Source of the DNA: Circinella umbellata
Taxonomy: Eukaryota > Mucoromycota > Mucoromycetes > Mucorales > Lichtheimiaceae
Direction of reading: 5' to 3'
DNA length: 64,000 nt
Assembly: GCA_025093555.1 (NCBI GenBank)
Contig: JAIWNF010000087.1
Span: forward strand, 62,001-126,000
The notes under the pieces are model-generated. The model saw only the letters and a program-made list of their open reading frames with translations. It made no database searches and had not been told where the DNA came from. A program made the position numbers and the translations under genes. This document shows, in pieces, positions 13,543 to 23,800 of this stretch. How positions within the stretch are numbered: the first letter of the stretch is position 1; each line of letters starts with the position of its first letter.

Positions 13543-14122
13543 CAATATATAATGAAAAGTTATGAAGTTAAATAAATAACTTACCACAACTCGCAAGAAA
13601 AGGTGGACTCGTAAGACTGATAAACGGAAATGTTTTTAAGTTCAAAGTATATATACCATGACAAAGGATGGAGAATGCTAATAATAAAAATGGTAATCGA
13701 TCCACAATCCATAATAACACGTGAATAACAATTACTGTCTATTTTTTTTAAAAAAAAGTGATTTATAGTTAGATAATATTAAAAAAAAGAGTCTATGCTT
13801 TAATATATACTTACCACCGTCATTCCTTTAATGACTTTGCGTGTATATACTGTATATTCTTCAACCTAAATAGCCCCAATGCAAATCCCATTAGTTTTTA
13901 TATTTCATTAAAAAAAAGGGGGGTTCTTTCTTATTGATATATTTCATACCAGTTCTGCCAAATAATAAAGACCACACGCTAATAATAATAATTAGTTATT
14001 TTTTTTTATCATCGATGAAAAAAAAAAGTATTTAATTAAAGTAATTCTTTACCTAAACTAAGTACCACGAAACAAAATGCTAATACTGTTGCAGCATATG
14101 CAATAAGATGAAGAAAACTCAT
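12938..14122 (-). CDS. SVP26: SVP26/TEX261-family ER-Golgi membrane protein
   Basis: Six exons: 14122-14053, 13978-13950, 13865-13815, 13738-13585, 13504-13334, 13257-12938; 265 codons, 264 residues. The N-terminus MSFLHLIAYAATVLAFCFVV and the conserved segments GLYYLAELVEEYT, LKTFPFISLTSPPFLASC and FFGICVWLIPFTYFISLSA are those of Svp26/TEX261. This polytopic cargo adaptor recruits Golgi glycosyltransferases and other type II membrane proteins into COPII vesicles. Four hydrophobic membrane segments are visible. The cytosolic tail is longer than in yeast and rich in Ser/Thr/Asn with an early basic patch (HKKKGLLR). It lies head to head with the Abraxas-like gene; the start codons are 169 bp apart. 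One intron holds an (AAT)n run. Confidence 0.93.
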
Positions 14123-14291
14123 TTCTTTAGTTTTCGAATGGTTATAGTTAAAAAATTAGAAAGATGGAAAAAAAAAGAGTGGGTTTGCCTGGAACTATTT
14201 AAAGCAATAAAGTGTATCAGTTATTTTTTTTTTAAAAAGCAGCAAGAAACTAGAACCTTTTTATTTTTAGTACGAGCCTTTCTTTTTTGGA
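14123..14291. promoter_or_regulatory. Shared head-to-head promoter, SVP26 / Abraxas-like
   Basis: Only 169 bp separate the divergent start codons at 14122 (minus) and 14292 (plus), so both 5' UTRs and core promoters must lie here or overlap the neighbouring gene. No TATA box can be singled out in the AT-rich sequence. Confidence 0.5.
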
Positions 14292-15454
14292 ATGAACCAT
14301 ACTTCTATTCGTACAAGTGGAACTGTTTTATCTGCTCTTTTGTATCAATGTACAAACTCTGAAACTGACATTGTAAATTTCTAATTTCCTTTTTAAATGT
14401 AGTATATATTTATAAAGGGAAAAAAAGGTGTATAAGAATATTACATATATATATATATATTAATAACATGAGGATTTGGATTAGGAAGGATTCCTGATGG
14501 GAATCACAGCAACTCGAACTATAGGTGCCATTGACGATATATCAGACCAATCAAGTGATACTACCGAGCAATTAACAAGTAAAATATATAAAAATATTTT
14601 TTTATGAGTTATTATCATTTATTAAACTTTGTATACATATACATATATATATATATATATATTTAGTTATTGAAGGTCATTGTGCTTGTAGGTCAAGGTT
14701 TTATAATGCGCAAGGTCAAATTGACGTTGAAAATTTATACAACCAATTAGGGGATAAAAAAAAGAATGTGATAGGATATTTTCGATTTCGTCGACAATCC
14801 ATGTTAACATTATCTGTTCGAGAAGAATCATTATTATCCAATCTTCATGCTGTATTACCTCAATTTCGTGGTATGGCTATATTAACAGCTTCATTGGTGG
14901 AAGAAAATGATGTTTCAACACATGCTCATGATATCGCTTTTTGGGATACTGAAAGGTTGGTTCATTTGTTAGTCAAAGGTGCATTTTTTATTTATCTATT
15001 AATAATAATAATTATTAGACATGAAAAGATACCAATAAATATAGTGAATATGACTGAAAGTACACTTGCTTATCAACAATTTGTACCTTCTTCTACGTAA
15101 GTTACAAGATTAAAAAATAAGATTAATTTTAATAAGAGTTGCTGATTATTTGTATTGATTTTTAGATTAACAAATCCAGAATTGTTAAATGGTATAAATA
15201 CACAAAACATCATTAGTCAATATGATAGTGTATATCACAAAGCAATGGAGGCTTTTAATGTAAGAAAATGACAAAAATTAGAAGAGAATTAAAAGAGATT
15301 TAACCATGGATTTTTTTTTTCGCTTCTTTTCTAGAATGTAACACAAACAGTCATCAAAAAAGAACAAGAATTACAATTATTAATGAATGAATTAGAAAAA
15401 GTGAATAGTAATAGTAATAGTGTTAGAACTCATTCACCAGCTATATCACACTAA
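14292..15454 (+). CDS. Abraxas/FAM175-like MPN-domain protein (BRISC-type scaffold)
   Basis: Six exons: 14292-14372, 14485-14578, 14667-14955, 15019-15096, 15166-15259, 15335-15454; 252 codons, 251 residues. Features match the FAM175 family: an N-terminal GTVLSALLYQC strand, EGFLMG across the first splice junction, then KKKNVIGYFRFRRQSML, the hallmark of Abraxas proteins, and a C-terminal Gln/Glu/Leu-rich coiled coil (KKEQELQLLMNELEKV). The MPN fold lacks the JAMM metal-binding His-x-His, as expected for a scaffold that binds the K63-specific deubiquitinase BRCC36. No BRCC36-binding partner gene is nearby. Exon 3 could read through the 63-bp intron 14956-15018 in frame (donor GTTGGT is weak), so retention would add 21 residues. 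Confidence 0.85.
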
Positions 15455-15721
15455 ATAAAATTTATATATATACCAAAAGTTAATCCACTTCATATCTTCG
15501 AGTTACTTATCCTATATCCCATTTCCCATTTGAGTTATGTAACTCTAAAAATCATCCTCTTTTTTTTTAATAGCTTACATCTGTTACTATTGCTGTTATT
15601 TAATATTTTATTTGAAGTATATTAGAATCCAAGAACATGATAATATAAGGTGACAAAAGAAACCCAAAGAGATATATATATATATATAAAAAGGTGGAGA
15701 GGACAAGGGGGGATAATTGAA

Positions 15722-16525
15722 TTAATTATGTAACAAAACATATTCTCGTGTACTTTCACCAAATTTTAATACATCTTTCATTCGTAATTCAACAAACCGT
15801 GTACTTGGAATCTGATCACCATTTAAAAAAGTGCCATTTGTAGATCCCAAATCAATAATAAAAGGTTTTACTACTTTTGTTTTATTCGATGGATCATTTT
15901 CTGTGTCTGGAACCAATCGATATTGTAATACAGCATGTTGCTTTGAACATGATGGATGATCAATAGGAATATCGGCCACAATACGATCACGACCCAATAA
16001 AAAGGAACTTTGTCGATGAATATGTAATAAATCAATTTGTTGATCACCCTTGAATACATAAAGACGCCATTTATCTTTAGGTTTAGCAGCTTCAGCAGGT
16101 TCGTTGTATTTTAATTCTACACCTTTGACTGTATTGGTTTCTGCAGCTAATTTTCCAGATAATCCAAAATTGGGTTCTTCAGCGGGAGGGGGTGGAGAAG
16201 AAGGTGATTTGGAACGACGATCATCTCGCGATCCTGATGAACCACCCCATTCATATCGTCGATTACCTCCTTGATTATTATTATTATTATATCTTCCTCT
16301 ACTACCACCACCTCTTCCTCTTCCTCTTCCTCTTTCATCTTGCGATCTTCTTGGCGGTGAACGCGAATGGCGTCGTCTATATTGTTGTGAAGGAGAACGT
16401 GATCGTTGGCGATGACGTGAAGGTGGTGGAGAACGTGAATAACGTCTTGATCGTGAATGAGAAGGTGGGGGTGAACGTGACCGATGTCGTGAAGATGACC
16501 TTGATTGTTTTCTATCAGAAGGCAT
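15722..16525 (-). CDS. FHA-domain splicing factor, SNIP1/Pml1 family
   Basis: Intronless, 267 residues from the ATG at 16525. An N-terminal RS/RG-rich half (residues ~5-115, SRSPPP and RGRGRGGG runs) is followed by an FHA domain at about 175-258 with the phosphopeptide-binding pattern LLGRDR, DHPSCSKQHA and GSTNGTFLNG. This architecture is that of SNIP1 and yeast Pml1. Pml1 is a subunit of the RES (retention and splicing) complex of the activated spliceosome. The frame is open for 37 codons upstream of the chosen ATG, including another ATG, but that segment encodes a Phe/Lys-rich run from pyrimidine-rich DNA and looks like 5' UTR. It is head to head with the spliceosomal cyclophilin gene (147 bp between ATGs). 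Confidence 0.9.
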   Translation of the reverse strand: MPSDRKQSRSSSRHRSRSPPPSHSRSRRYSRSPPPSRHRQRSRSPSQQYRRRHSRSPPRRSQDERGRGRGRGGGSRGRYNNNNNQGGNRRYEWGGSSGSRDDRRSKSPSSPPPPAEEPNFGLSGKLAAETNTVKGVELKYNEPAEAAKPKDKWRLYVFKGDQQIDLLHIHRQSSFLLGRDRIVADIPIDHPSCSKQHAVLQYRLVPDTENDPSNKTKVVKPFIIDLGSTNGTFLNGDQIPSTRFVELRMKDVLKFGESTREYVLLHN

Positions 16526-16672
16526 TATTATTATTTGATAAAAGTAAAAGTTTAAAGCGGAAAAAGTAAATAAAAAGCGGCTCTTTTTTTTTTGCTTTAA
16601 AAAAAGATTCAAAAGAAAAAAAAGAGAGCAACGCATTTTTTTTTTCTCTCTCTTTTTTTTTTAATAATAATA
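16526..16672. promoter_or_regulatory. Bidirectional promoter, SNIP1-like / PPIL1
   Basis: 147 bp between divergent ATGs at 16525 (minus) and 16673 (plus). It is dominated by a long pyrimidine tract (T/C runs, 16,580-16,665 on the plus strand), a common feature upstream of fungal housekeeping start codons. Both genes encode spliceosome-associated proteins, which makes co-regulation plausible. Confidence 0.55.
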
Positions 16673-17780
16673 ATGAGTGAAGCAAAGACAGTCATTTTGG
16701 AAACCTCTATGGGTGTGATTCATATTGAACTTTATACGAAACATGCACCAAAGTATGTATTAAAAAGAATGGGTTGAAGAATAAATAATAAAACACGAGT
16801 TAATGAATCATATTAAAAATATATAACTCATATTAATGTTTTTTTTTTTTTAAAAAAAAAATAGAACCTGTAAGAACTTTTATGAACTTGTAAGTAAAAG
16901 TATATATATATATATAAATGGACTTTTTTCTTTTCTTGTAATTTTATGTATAAAAGAAAAAAAAAGGAAAAGGACTCATTGTGAATGTCATATTTTATGA
17001 AATAGGCTAGACGTGGTTACTATGATGGTGTCAGTGTAAGTATAATTATTCAATATGTTGCTATGATACTGAATTTTAGTATACTCATTTATTATTAAAA
17101 TCTGATTCATTTATAGTTCCATCGTATCATTGAGGTAAAAAAAAAAGCTTGATCTAGTATTTGACTCTATATCATTGCATATATAACAGAAATTAATCAA
17201 TTATATATATATATTTAAAAAAAAAACAAATAGAACTTTATGATTCAAGGTAAGAAAAAGAAAAGAGAGAAGAGGAACAGGATTAGGGATAATTGAATTT
17301 TTAATACATATATATAATAAATCAAGGTGGCGATCCTACTGGTACGGGTCGAGGTGGATCATCCGTTTATGGTGATAAATTTGAAGATGAAATCAATCGT
17401 GAATTGAAGCATACAGGTGCTGGCATCTTAAGTATGGCTAATTCAGGTCCAAATACAAATGGTTCACAATTCTTTATTACTTTGGCACCTACTCCATGGC
17501 TTGATGGTAAAGTATAATTTTAAAGAAGTAAACCTTTAATATAATATATGGATGTTAATTATTATTATTAGGAAAACATACTATTTTTGGTCGAGTAAGT
17601 GATGGTATGAATATTGTTAAGAAAATGGGATTGGTAGCAACAGATGCAACAGATCGGTAAGTTAATGATTTATTTAAACTTTTTAAACAATAAAAGAGAC
17701 CTTTAATAAATGACATAAATATATATATTTAACTTAGACCCAAGGATTCTGTTCGTATCATGAAGGCTCATGCAGCATAA
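16673..17780 (+). CDS. PPIL1: Peptidyl-prolyl cis-trans isomerase, PPIL1-type cyclophilin
   Basis: Eight exons: 16673-16752, 16865-16889, 17006-17035, 17117-17134, 17234-17249, 17327-17506, 17572-17656, 17738-17780; 159 codons, 158 residues. A single cyclophilin domain without targeting extension, close in length to human PPIL1 (166). Catalytic and binding residues are intact: FHRI (Arg48), FMIQGGD (Phe53, Gln56), SQFFIT, and Trp/His in PWLDGKH. It should catalyse prolyl isomerisation in the nucleus; PPIL1 orthologues bind SKIP/Prp45 in the activated spliceosome. Four consecutive micro-exons of 25, 30, 18 and 16 nt make the N-terminal half easy to miss for gene finders. Confidence 0.95.
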
Positions 17781-18013
17781 AAAAATAGCGTGTATATGCA
17801 TGAATAAAAAAAAAAGACTATAAAATGTTAATTATGTTGTTTCCCATGGTTTTTTCAGTATTCATTTCTTTCTCCTTATTGGAGAATGAATGATTGTTTC
17901 CCAAAAAAAAAAAAAAAATAATAATTTTGGGGTTGTAGTTGAATTATTGGTCTCTTTTTTTTTCGGGCCAATTTTAAAGAAAGTGTATAATAAAGAGAGA
18001 CTTTTTTTTTGTG

Positions 18014-19529
18014 ATGCCAAAAGAGATTAAATCTTTAGTTGCCATTTCTCAAGATATATTATCACGCCATCTCGAAGGTAATTTTCCCTTTTTTCCCTTT
18101 ATTTCTGAAATAAATATTGAATCATTACAATAAATAATCTTATTCTATAATAAAATAAGGACTTGACGATGTTGGAAGTACACCTTATTCACTATTGAAA
18201 CCAGCGTTACGCAAAGCAACTCCCAAACAATTATTTCGCATAGAAAAAGCAAATCCTGTAAAAATATCGTTTTTTATTTATTTTCTTATAAAAAGGATAA
18301 TAATAGACAAGAAAATTAATCATGTTTCTTCTTTTGTTTCTTGATAGCACTTGCGACAAGAATGTAATGGTAATATAAATATAAAAAGATATATAAATCA
18401 GCGTTTACTTATATATTATTTCTAAATAGAATTATGGTTAAATCATTGTTTATCTTATGTGGATATTCGTGAAGCATATCATCAAGGAGAACATCAAGAT
18501 CCAACGAAATGGCGAAGAACATATATGGTAATAATAAGAATGTTTATTAAGATATATGTATATATAGATTCATTGATAGTATGTGATTTGATAGCAACGG
18601 TTTAAAGAAACGGAACGAAAACGAGAACTGATTAGTGCTAAAGTTAAAAAACAATATACAAAAATACAAAATGAAAAAGCAGCCAAATCAATTAAAGTTT
18701 TAAGTGGTTATGTACCAACACAAGGTCGTAGTAGTACTTCATATGATAATGCTAGTAAGTTGAATATTATAAATAGGACAAGACGATAGAAAAGAATGAT
18801 TGATGAATGAGTATACATCTAGAACGCAATCAAACAAGTAAATTATTTCAAGAAACGCGTCGTGCTGCTAATCGAAGGTATTTTATTCAAATGATTTAAT
18901 TATATAATGTTATATAATATTAATACATTTTTTATTTTTAGTCATGCTATGTATCGACCCACACAACAACGTTCCTCCTCCTCTATTTTTGTACCTAATA
19001 AATCACATCGTTCTTTGCCTTTATCAACACATACGATTGTACCAGTATCAAAACCAACATCTAAATTATCAAAAGCTTATAATAATTTGAAACAACAACA
19101 TCTTTTACCTCCACACCATTTTGTTTCTCCACCACTTATACCACCACCTTCTCATCCTACTGAACTACCAGGAAGACAGGTTGAAAAGAAGCACGATAAT
19201 ACTAGTCAAATTTATATGAAAAAACCTACATCTATTGCCACTACTCTACCGACAACAACGACAACAACACCAGTAAGTTAAATATATTATAATATTCATC
19301 CTTTATTTATTTATTGAACAATTCATTTATTTAGGTCAAAACGAAACGAAGACGATTAGAATCACCTATTTCAACAAAGGAAACTCAATCTAGAAAACCA
19401 GCAGCACTTGTAAATTATGATATATTTAAACAGGTAAAAGTCAGAGAAAAAGAGGAGAGGAATCTGTTTTATATATTTATTTATTTATATGATATAATAA
19501 TAATGTGTTATATTATATAGTTGTCATAA
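18014..19529 (+). CDS. Elongin A-like protein
   Basis: Nine exons: 18014-18077, 18160-18257, 18348-18369, 18430-18527, 18595-18754, 18823-18877, 18942-19272, 19335-19433, 19521-19529; 312 codons, 311 residues. Residues 1-100 match the Elongin A (RNA polymerase II transcription factor SIII subunit A) domain: LDDVGSTPYSLLKPALRKATPKQLFRIE, then LWLNHC and DPTKWRRTYMQRF, followed by a basic helix. Elongin A stimulates Pol II elongation and acts as a Cullin-3/5-type ubiquitin ligase substrate adaptor with Elongin C. The C-terminal part is Ser/Pro/Thr-rich and unconserved. The last exon (Leu-Ser-stop) is inferred; without that splice the frame would stay open into the intron to a TAG at 19518-19520. 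Confidence 0.87.
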
Positions 19530-19716
19530 TAATAATAAAAAAAAACTCCAATTGTAGATATTATATATAAAAAAGTGATATTATTATTTTTTTTGGATCA
19601 TTTTATAAAGATAAGAAAAAGAAAGTGATATAAACTATGTACTAAAGGAAGGGGGTGGCAAGGGGGATGAACAGTTATAAAAGAAAAAAGAAAGTATGAT
19701 AGAGAAGAGAAGTAGT

Positions 19717-20307
19717 TCAAATTTTCTTTCCCATTTTAGTTTTACTAATCAATGATTTGTGAATATGAGGTAAAACACCACCACCTGCAATAGTTGCTCT
19801 AATCAAAGTATCCAGTTCTTCGTCACCACGAATAGCTAATTGTAAGTGTCGAGGAGTAATACGTTTCACTTTTAAATCTTTTGTTGCGTTACCAGCTAAT
19901 TCAAGTACTTCTGCAGTTAAATATTCAAGAATAGCTGCTGTATAAACTGCTGCTTTGGCTCCTACACGTGCGTTATTTCGACTTTTTTCTTTAAGATAAC
20001 GATGAATACGACCTACAGGAAACTATTATTATTATTTTTTTAAAATTTGGAATTTTAAATCTTTAGTTCAAGAGAAAGAGATTGTTGTTATTGTTATTAT
20101 TATTTTTATTATTGTAATAATATATATATATATATATACCTGAAGACCAGATCGTGCCGATTGAGACAAAATAGGTGCTCTATCCTTTTTTTCTGTTTGT
20201 TGTGTTGTTGATTCGGGTGCTCGGTCAGCCTAGCATTTTATTTTTTTGAAAAAGTGATTAGTTTATATATAATCCAATTATTTTTTTTTTCTCTTTTCTT
20301 TTACCAT
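19717..20307 (-). CDS. Histone variant H2A.Z
   Basis: Three exons: 20307-20305 (the ATG alone), 20229-20140, 20022-19717; 133 codons, 132 residues. The histone fold [18 protein letters not shown]...[19 protein letters not shown] and the variant-specific segments [34 protein letters not shown] and [15 protein letters not shown] identify H2A.Z rather than canonical H2A. H2A.Z is placed at promoter nucleosomes by SWR1. The N-terminal tail ([15 protein letters not shown]) is less lysine-rich than in animals. Exon 1 consists only of the start codon; no alternative in-frame ATG exists in exon 2. It is convergent with Elongin A and divergent from myosin-I (564 bp). Confidence 0.93.
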
Positions 20308-20871
20308 TTGAAGAAGTTAAAAAGCGCGTATTAAAGATTTTTGTTGTGCGCGCAGTCTCTTTTTGCTTTACAATCAATGGTTTTTTGAAAAAAAAGTTAC
20401 TTTGTTAAACTCCGACATTTTTTCTCTGGAAGCAGAGAGAAAAAAAAAATCCCAATTTACATGAAAAAGAGGTCAATTATTCTAAAATAGGGTTCATCTC
20501 AAGCAAAAAAATTATATTCTTTTCATTGGATAAAAACACTAACAGCAACAACGATTTATAAACTACTAAGACGGGATAAAAATAAAAAAAAGTTCGGGTG
20601 CGTCGATCCCTCTTTATTTTAACACCTTTTTTTGTTTCACCGTCATAATTATTTTTATAACACCATATAAGAACATAAGGGAACGAAACATATTAACTTT
20701 TTAAGGAAGTTAGCAAGCCTTGCCTGTTAAAAAAAATGGGGGACTCGTGCTCCCCTTATACATAATATATTCGGTATTTTAAATTTTTATAAATGGAATA
20801 AACTTGCTGGAAAATCATAAAGTCAAAAAATTGTTTCTACTTTCTTCTTTTTATTTATTATCTATTAAACC
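20308..20871. promoter_or_regulatory. Divergent promoter region, H2A.Z / myosin-I
   Basis: 564 bp between divergent ATGs. It is AT-rich with pyrimidine tracts next to both starts. No specific factor site can be assigned. Confidence 0.5.
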
Positions 20872-23800
20872 ATGGCGAAGGTGAATATATATATATATAT
20901 ATATATACATTGGGAGGAGGGAGGAAAAGAACTAATGAAATATATATTTATATGTAAATTAATACAATTGTATCTTCCTTTTTTTTTCTAGAAAGGGTTT
21001 GGTAAAAAGGGAGAGAAAAAGCTCATCAAGGCCAGTCGTCCTGCAAGAGCTGATTGGAAAGAAGGTGTTAAAAAGAAACAAGTCGGTGTATCTGACATGA
21101 CTCTTTTAACAAAAATTACCAATGAAGCAATTAATGAAAACTTGGAAAAACGTTGGAAAAATGGTGAAATTTATGCAAGTTTTCAAATTAATAAGGGAAC
21201 GGGAGAGGGGGAATTTCATCTTTTTGACAGTAAAAGGAAGAAAAAAAAAGCTCATCTTGAATTCTTTTTATTTATAAATGTATTTAGACTTATATTGGTC
21301 ATGTACTTATTAGTGTTAATCCTTTTAAAGACCTTGGGATTTATACTGACCAAGTACTTGGTAGTTATCGTGGAAAGAATTTACTCGAGGTGAATAATAA
21401 AGACAAAAGAAAGAGAGAGATTGTGTTTCAAGTTGGGGTGAAAAACTAAATATTTATTTATTTATCTATTAGATGCCTCCACATGTTTATGCCATTGCTG
21501 AAGCTGCTTATCATCATATGAGTAGTTATAAAGAAAATCAATGTGTTATCATTAGTGGTGAATCGGGTGCTGGTAAAACAGAAGCTGCTAAACGAATTAT
21601 GCAATATATTGCAGCTGTTTCTAGTGGTGATCAAAGTTCATCTATTCAAGAAATTAAAGATATGGTTTTAGCAACCAATCCTTTATTAGAAAGTTTTGGT
21701 TGTGCTAAAACATTAAGAAATAATAATTCTAGTCGCCATGTAAGTTTTATTGATCTATTCCAACCACAAACGAACCATTTGAATTAATTTAAAAATATAG
21801 GGTAAATATCTTGAAATTCAATTCAATGCTCAAGGTGCACCTGTGGGTGCTGTTATTACAAATTATTTATTGGAAAAGGTATTTGTTGGAGACAAGGGGG
21901 CTGAAGAAGAAGAGGAATCTTTTATTAATAATCACTTCAATGTTTATAGAATCGTGTTGTTGGTCAAATTGAAAATGAGAGAAACTTTCATGTATTTTAT
22001 CAACTTACTAAAGCTGCACCACCTGAATATCAAGGTAAATTATAATAAATACTTCTTAATGATTAATTAACTCATCATTACTTTTATATCTATATAAATA
22101 AACTTAATAGAGGCTTATGGTTTACAAGGTCCTGAAAGCTTTTTGTATACTAGTCGTAGTGGATGTTTGGATGTAGAAGGAATGGATGATGTTCAAGAAT
22201 ATAATGAAACAGTTGTAAGTATAATTATAAAAAAAAGTGATGTTTAAAAGTATACAAAAGTATCTATCTTTAATATCGAAAAAAAAAACCATGGGGAATA
22301 TATAGAAAGCAATGGATATTGTTGGACTTGAAAAACATGAACAAGATGAAATCTTTAAAATGTTGGCCGTTGTGTTATGGCTGGGTAACCTTTTATTTGT
22401 TGAAAATGATGATGGAAATGCTGCAATTTCTGATCCAGATGGTAAGACAAAAAAGAAAAGAAAAGCAATATTAAAAAACGAGGGAGAGTATTAAACATAA
22501 CATGATTATATTTAGTTGCCAATTTTATTGCCTACTTGATGGAAGTGGATGGTGAATCTTTATCCAAAGCATTGACAAATCGTGTAATGGAAACTCAACG
22601 TGGCGGAAGAAGAGGTATATATATAATAAGAAAAATAGGAAGCCCACGTGTTATACTTATCAATGTTATTATGGATTCCCTTATATAGGTAGTGTGTATG
22701 AAGTCCCTTTAAATGTTACTCAAGCCACTGCTGTCCGTGACGCACTTTCCAAAGCAATTTACGAACGATTATTCGAATGGATTGTTCAACGTGTCAACTT
22801 ATCCTTAAAAACCCGTGGTGGTGATCAATATGTCATTGGTGTACTCGATATTTACGGTTTTGAAATTTTCGATGACAACAGCTTTGAACAATTGTGTATT
22901 AACTATGTCAATGAAAAACTACAACAAATCTTTATTGAATTGACATTAAAAGCTGAACAAGAAGAATATGTTCGAGAACAAATTCAATGGACACCTATTA
23001 AATTCTTTAATAACAAAATTGTATGTGATTTGATTGAAGAAAAACGACCTCCAGGAGTCTTTGCTGCTTTGAATGATGCTTGCGCTACTGCGCATGCCGA
23101 TCCAAGCGCTGCTGATAATTCATTTGTGCAACGTTTGGGTTTCTTGTCCTCCAATGCTCACTTTGAATCGCGTGGATCTAAATTTTTAATCCGCCATTAT
23201 GCTGGTGATGTGTTGTACAACGTAGAAGGCATGACGGATAAAAATAAAGACTCATTGTTAAAAGATTTGTTGAATCTAGCCGCAGCTTCCAGCAATGCAT
23301 TTATTTCTCAAACCTTATTCCCTGAACGTATTGATCCTAATTCTAAAAAGAGACCTCCTACAGCGGGTGACAAGATTAAACAATCCTGTAATGCTCTTGT
23401 AACGAAATTAATGCAATGTCATCCAAGTTATATTCGTACTATTAAACCCAATGATAATCGAAGTTCAACGGAGTATAATATAAAACGTGTTCTTCATCAA
23501 GTTCAATATCTTGGTTTATGTGAAAATATTCGTGTCCGTCGTGCTGGTTTTGCATACAGAACTGTAATTATTAGATTTATTGAATCTTTACTATTTATTT
23601 ATTTGTTCATACTCACCTTGTACTTTTTCTCTCTGGTTTTTTTTATAGACATTTGAGAAATTTGTTGAACGCTTTTATTTATTATGTCCATCCACTGGTT
23701 ATGCAGGTGATTATATTTGGCAAGGAGATTCTGTGAGTGGTTCTTTGGAAATTTTAAAGCATAATAATATCCCCCAAGATGAATGGCAAATGGGTACTTC

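Noticed and set aside
15871..16338. Two other minus-strand frames within SNIP1
   Set aside because: Out-of-frame shadows; the FHA frame is clearly coding.
16192..16569. 125-codon plus-strand frame
   Set aside because: Antisense shadow of the Arg/Ser-rich SNIP1 coding region.
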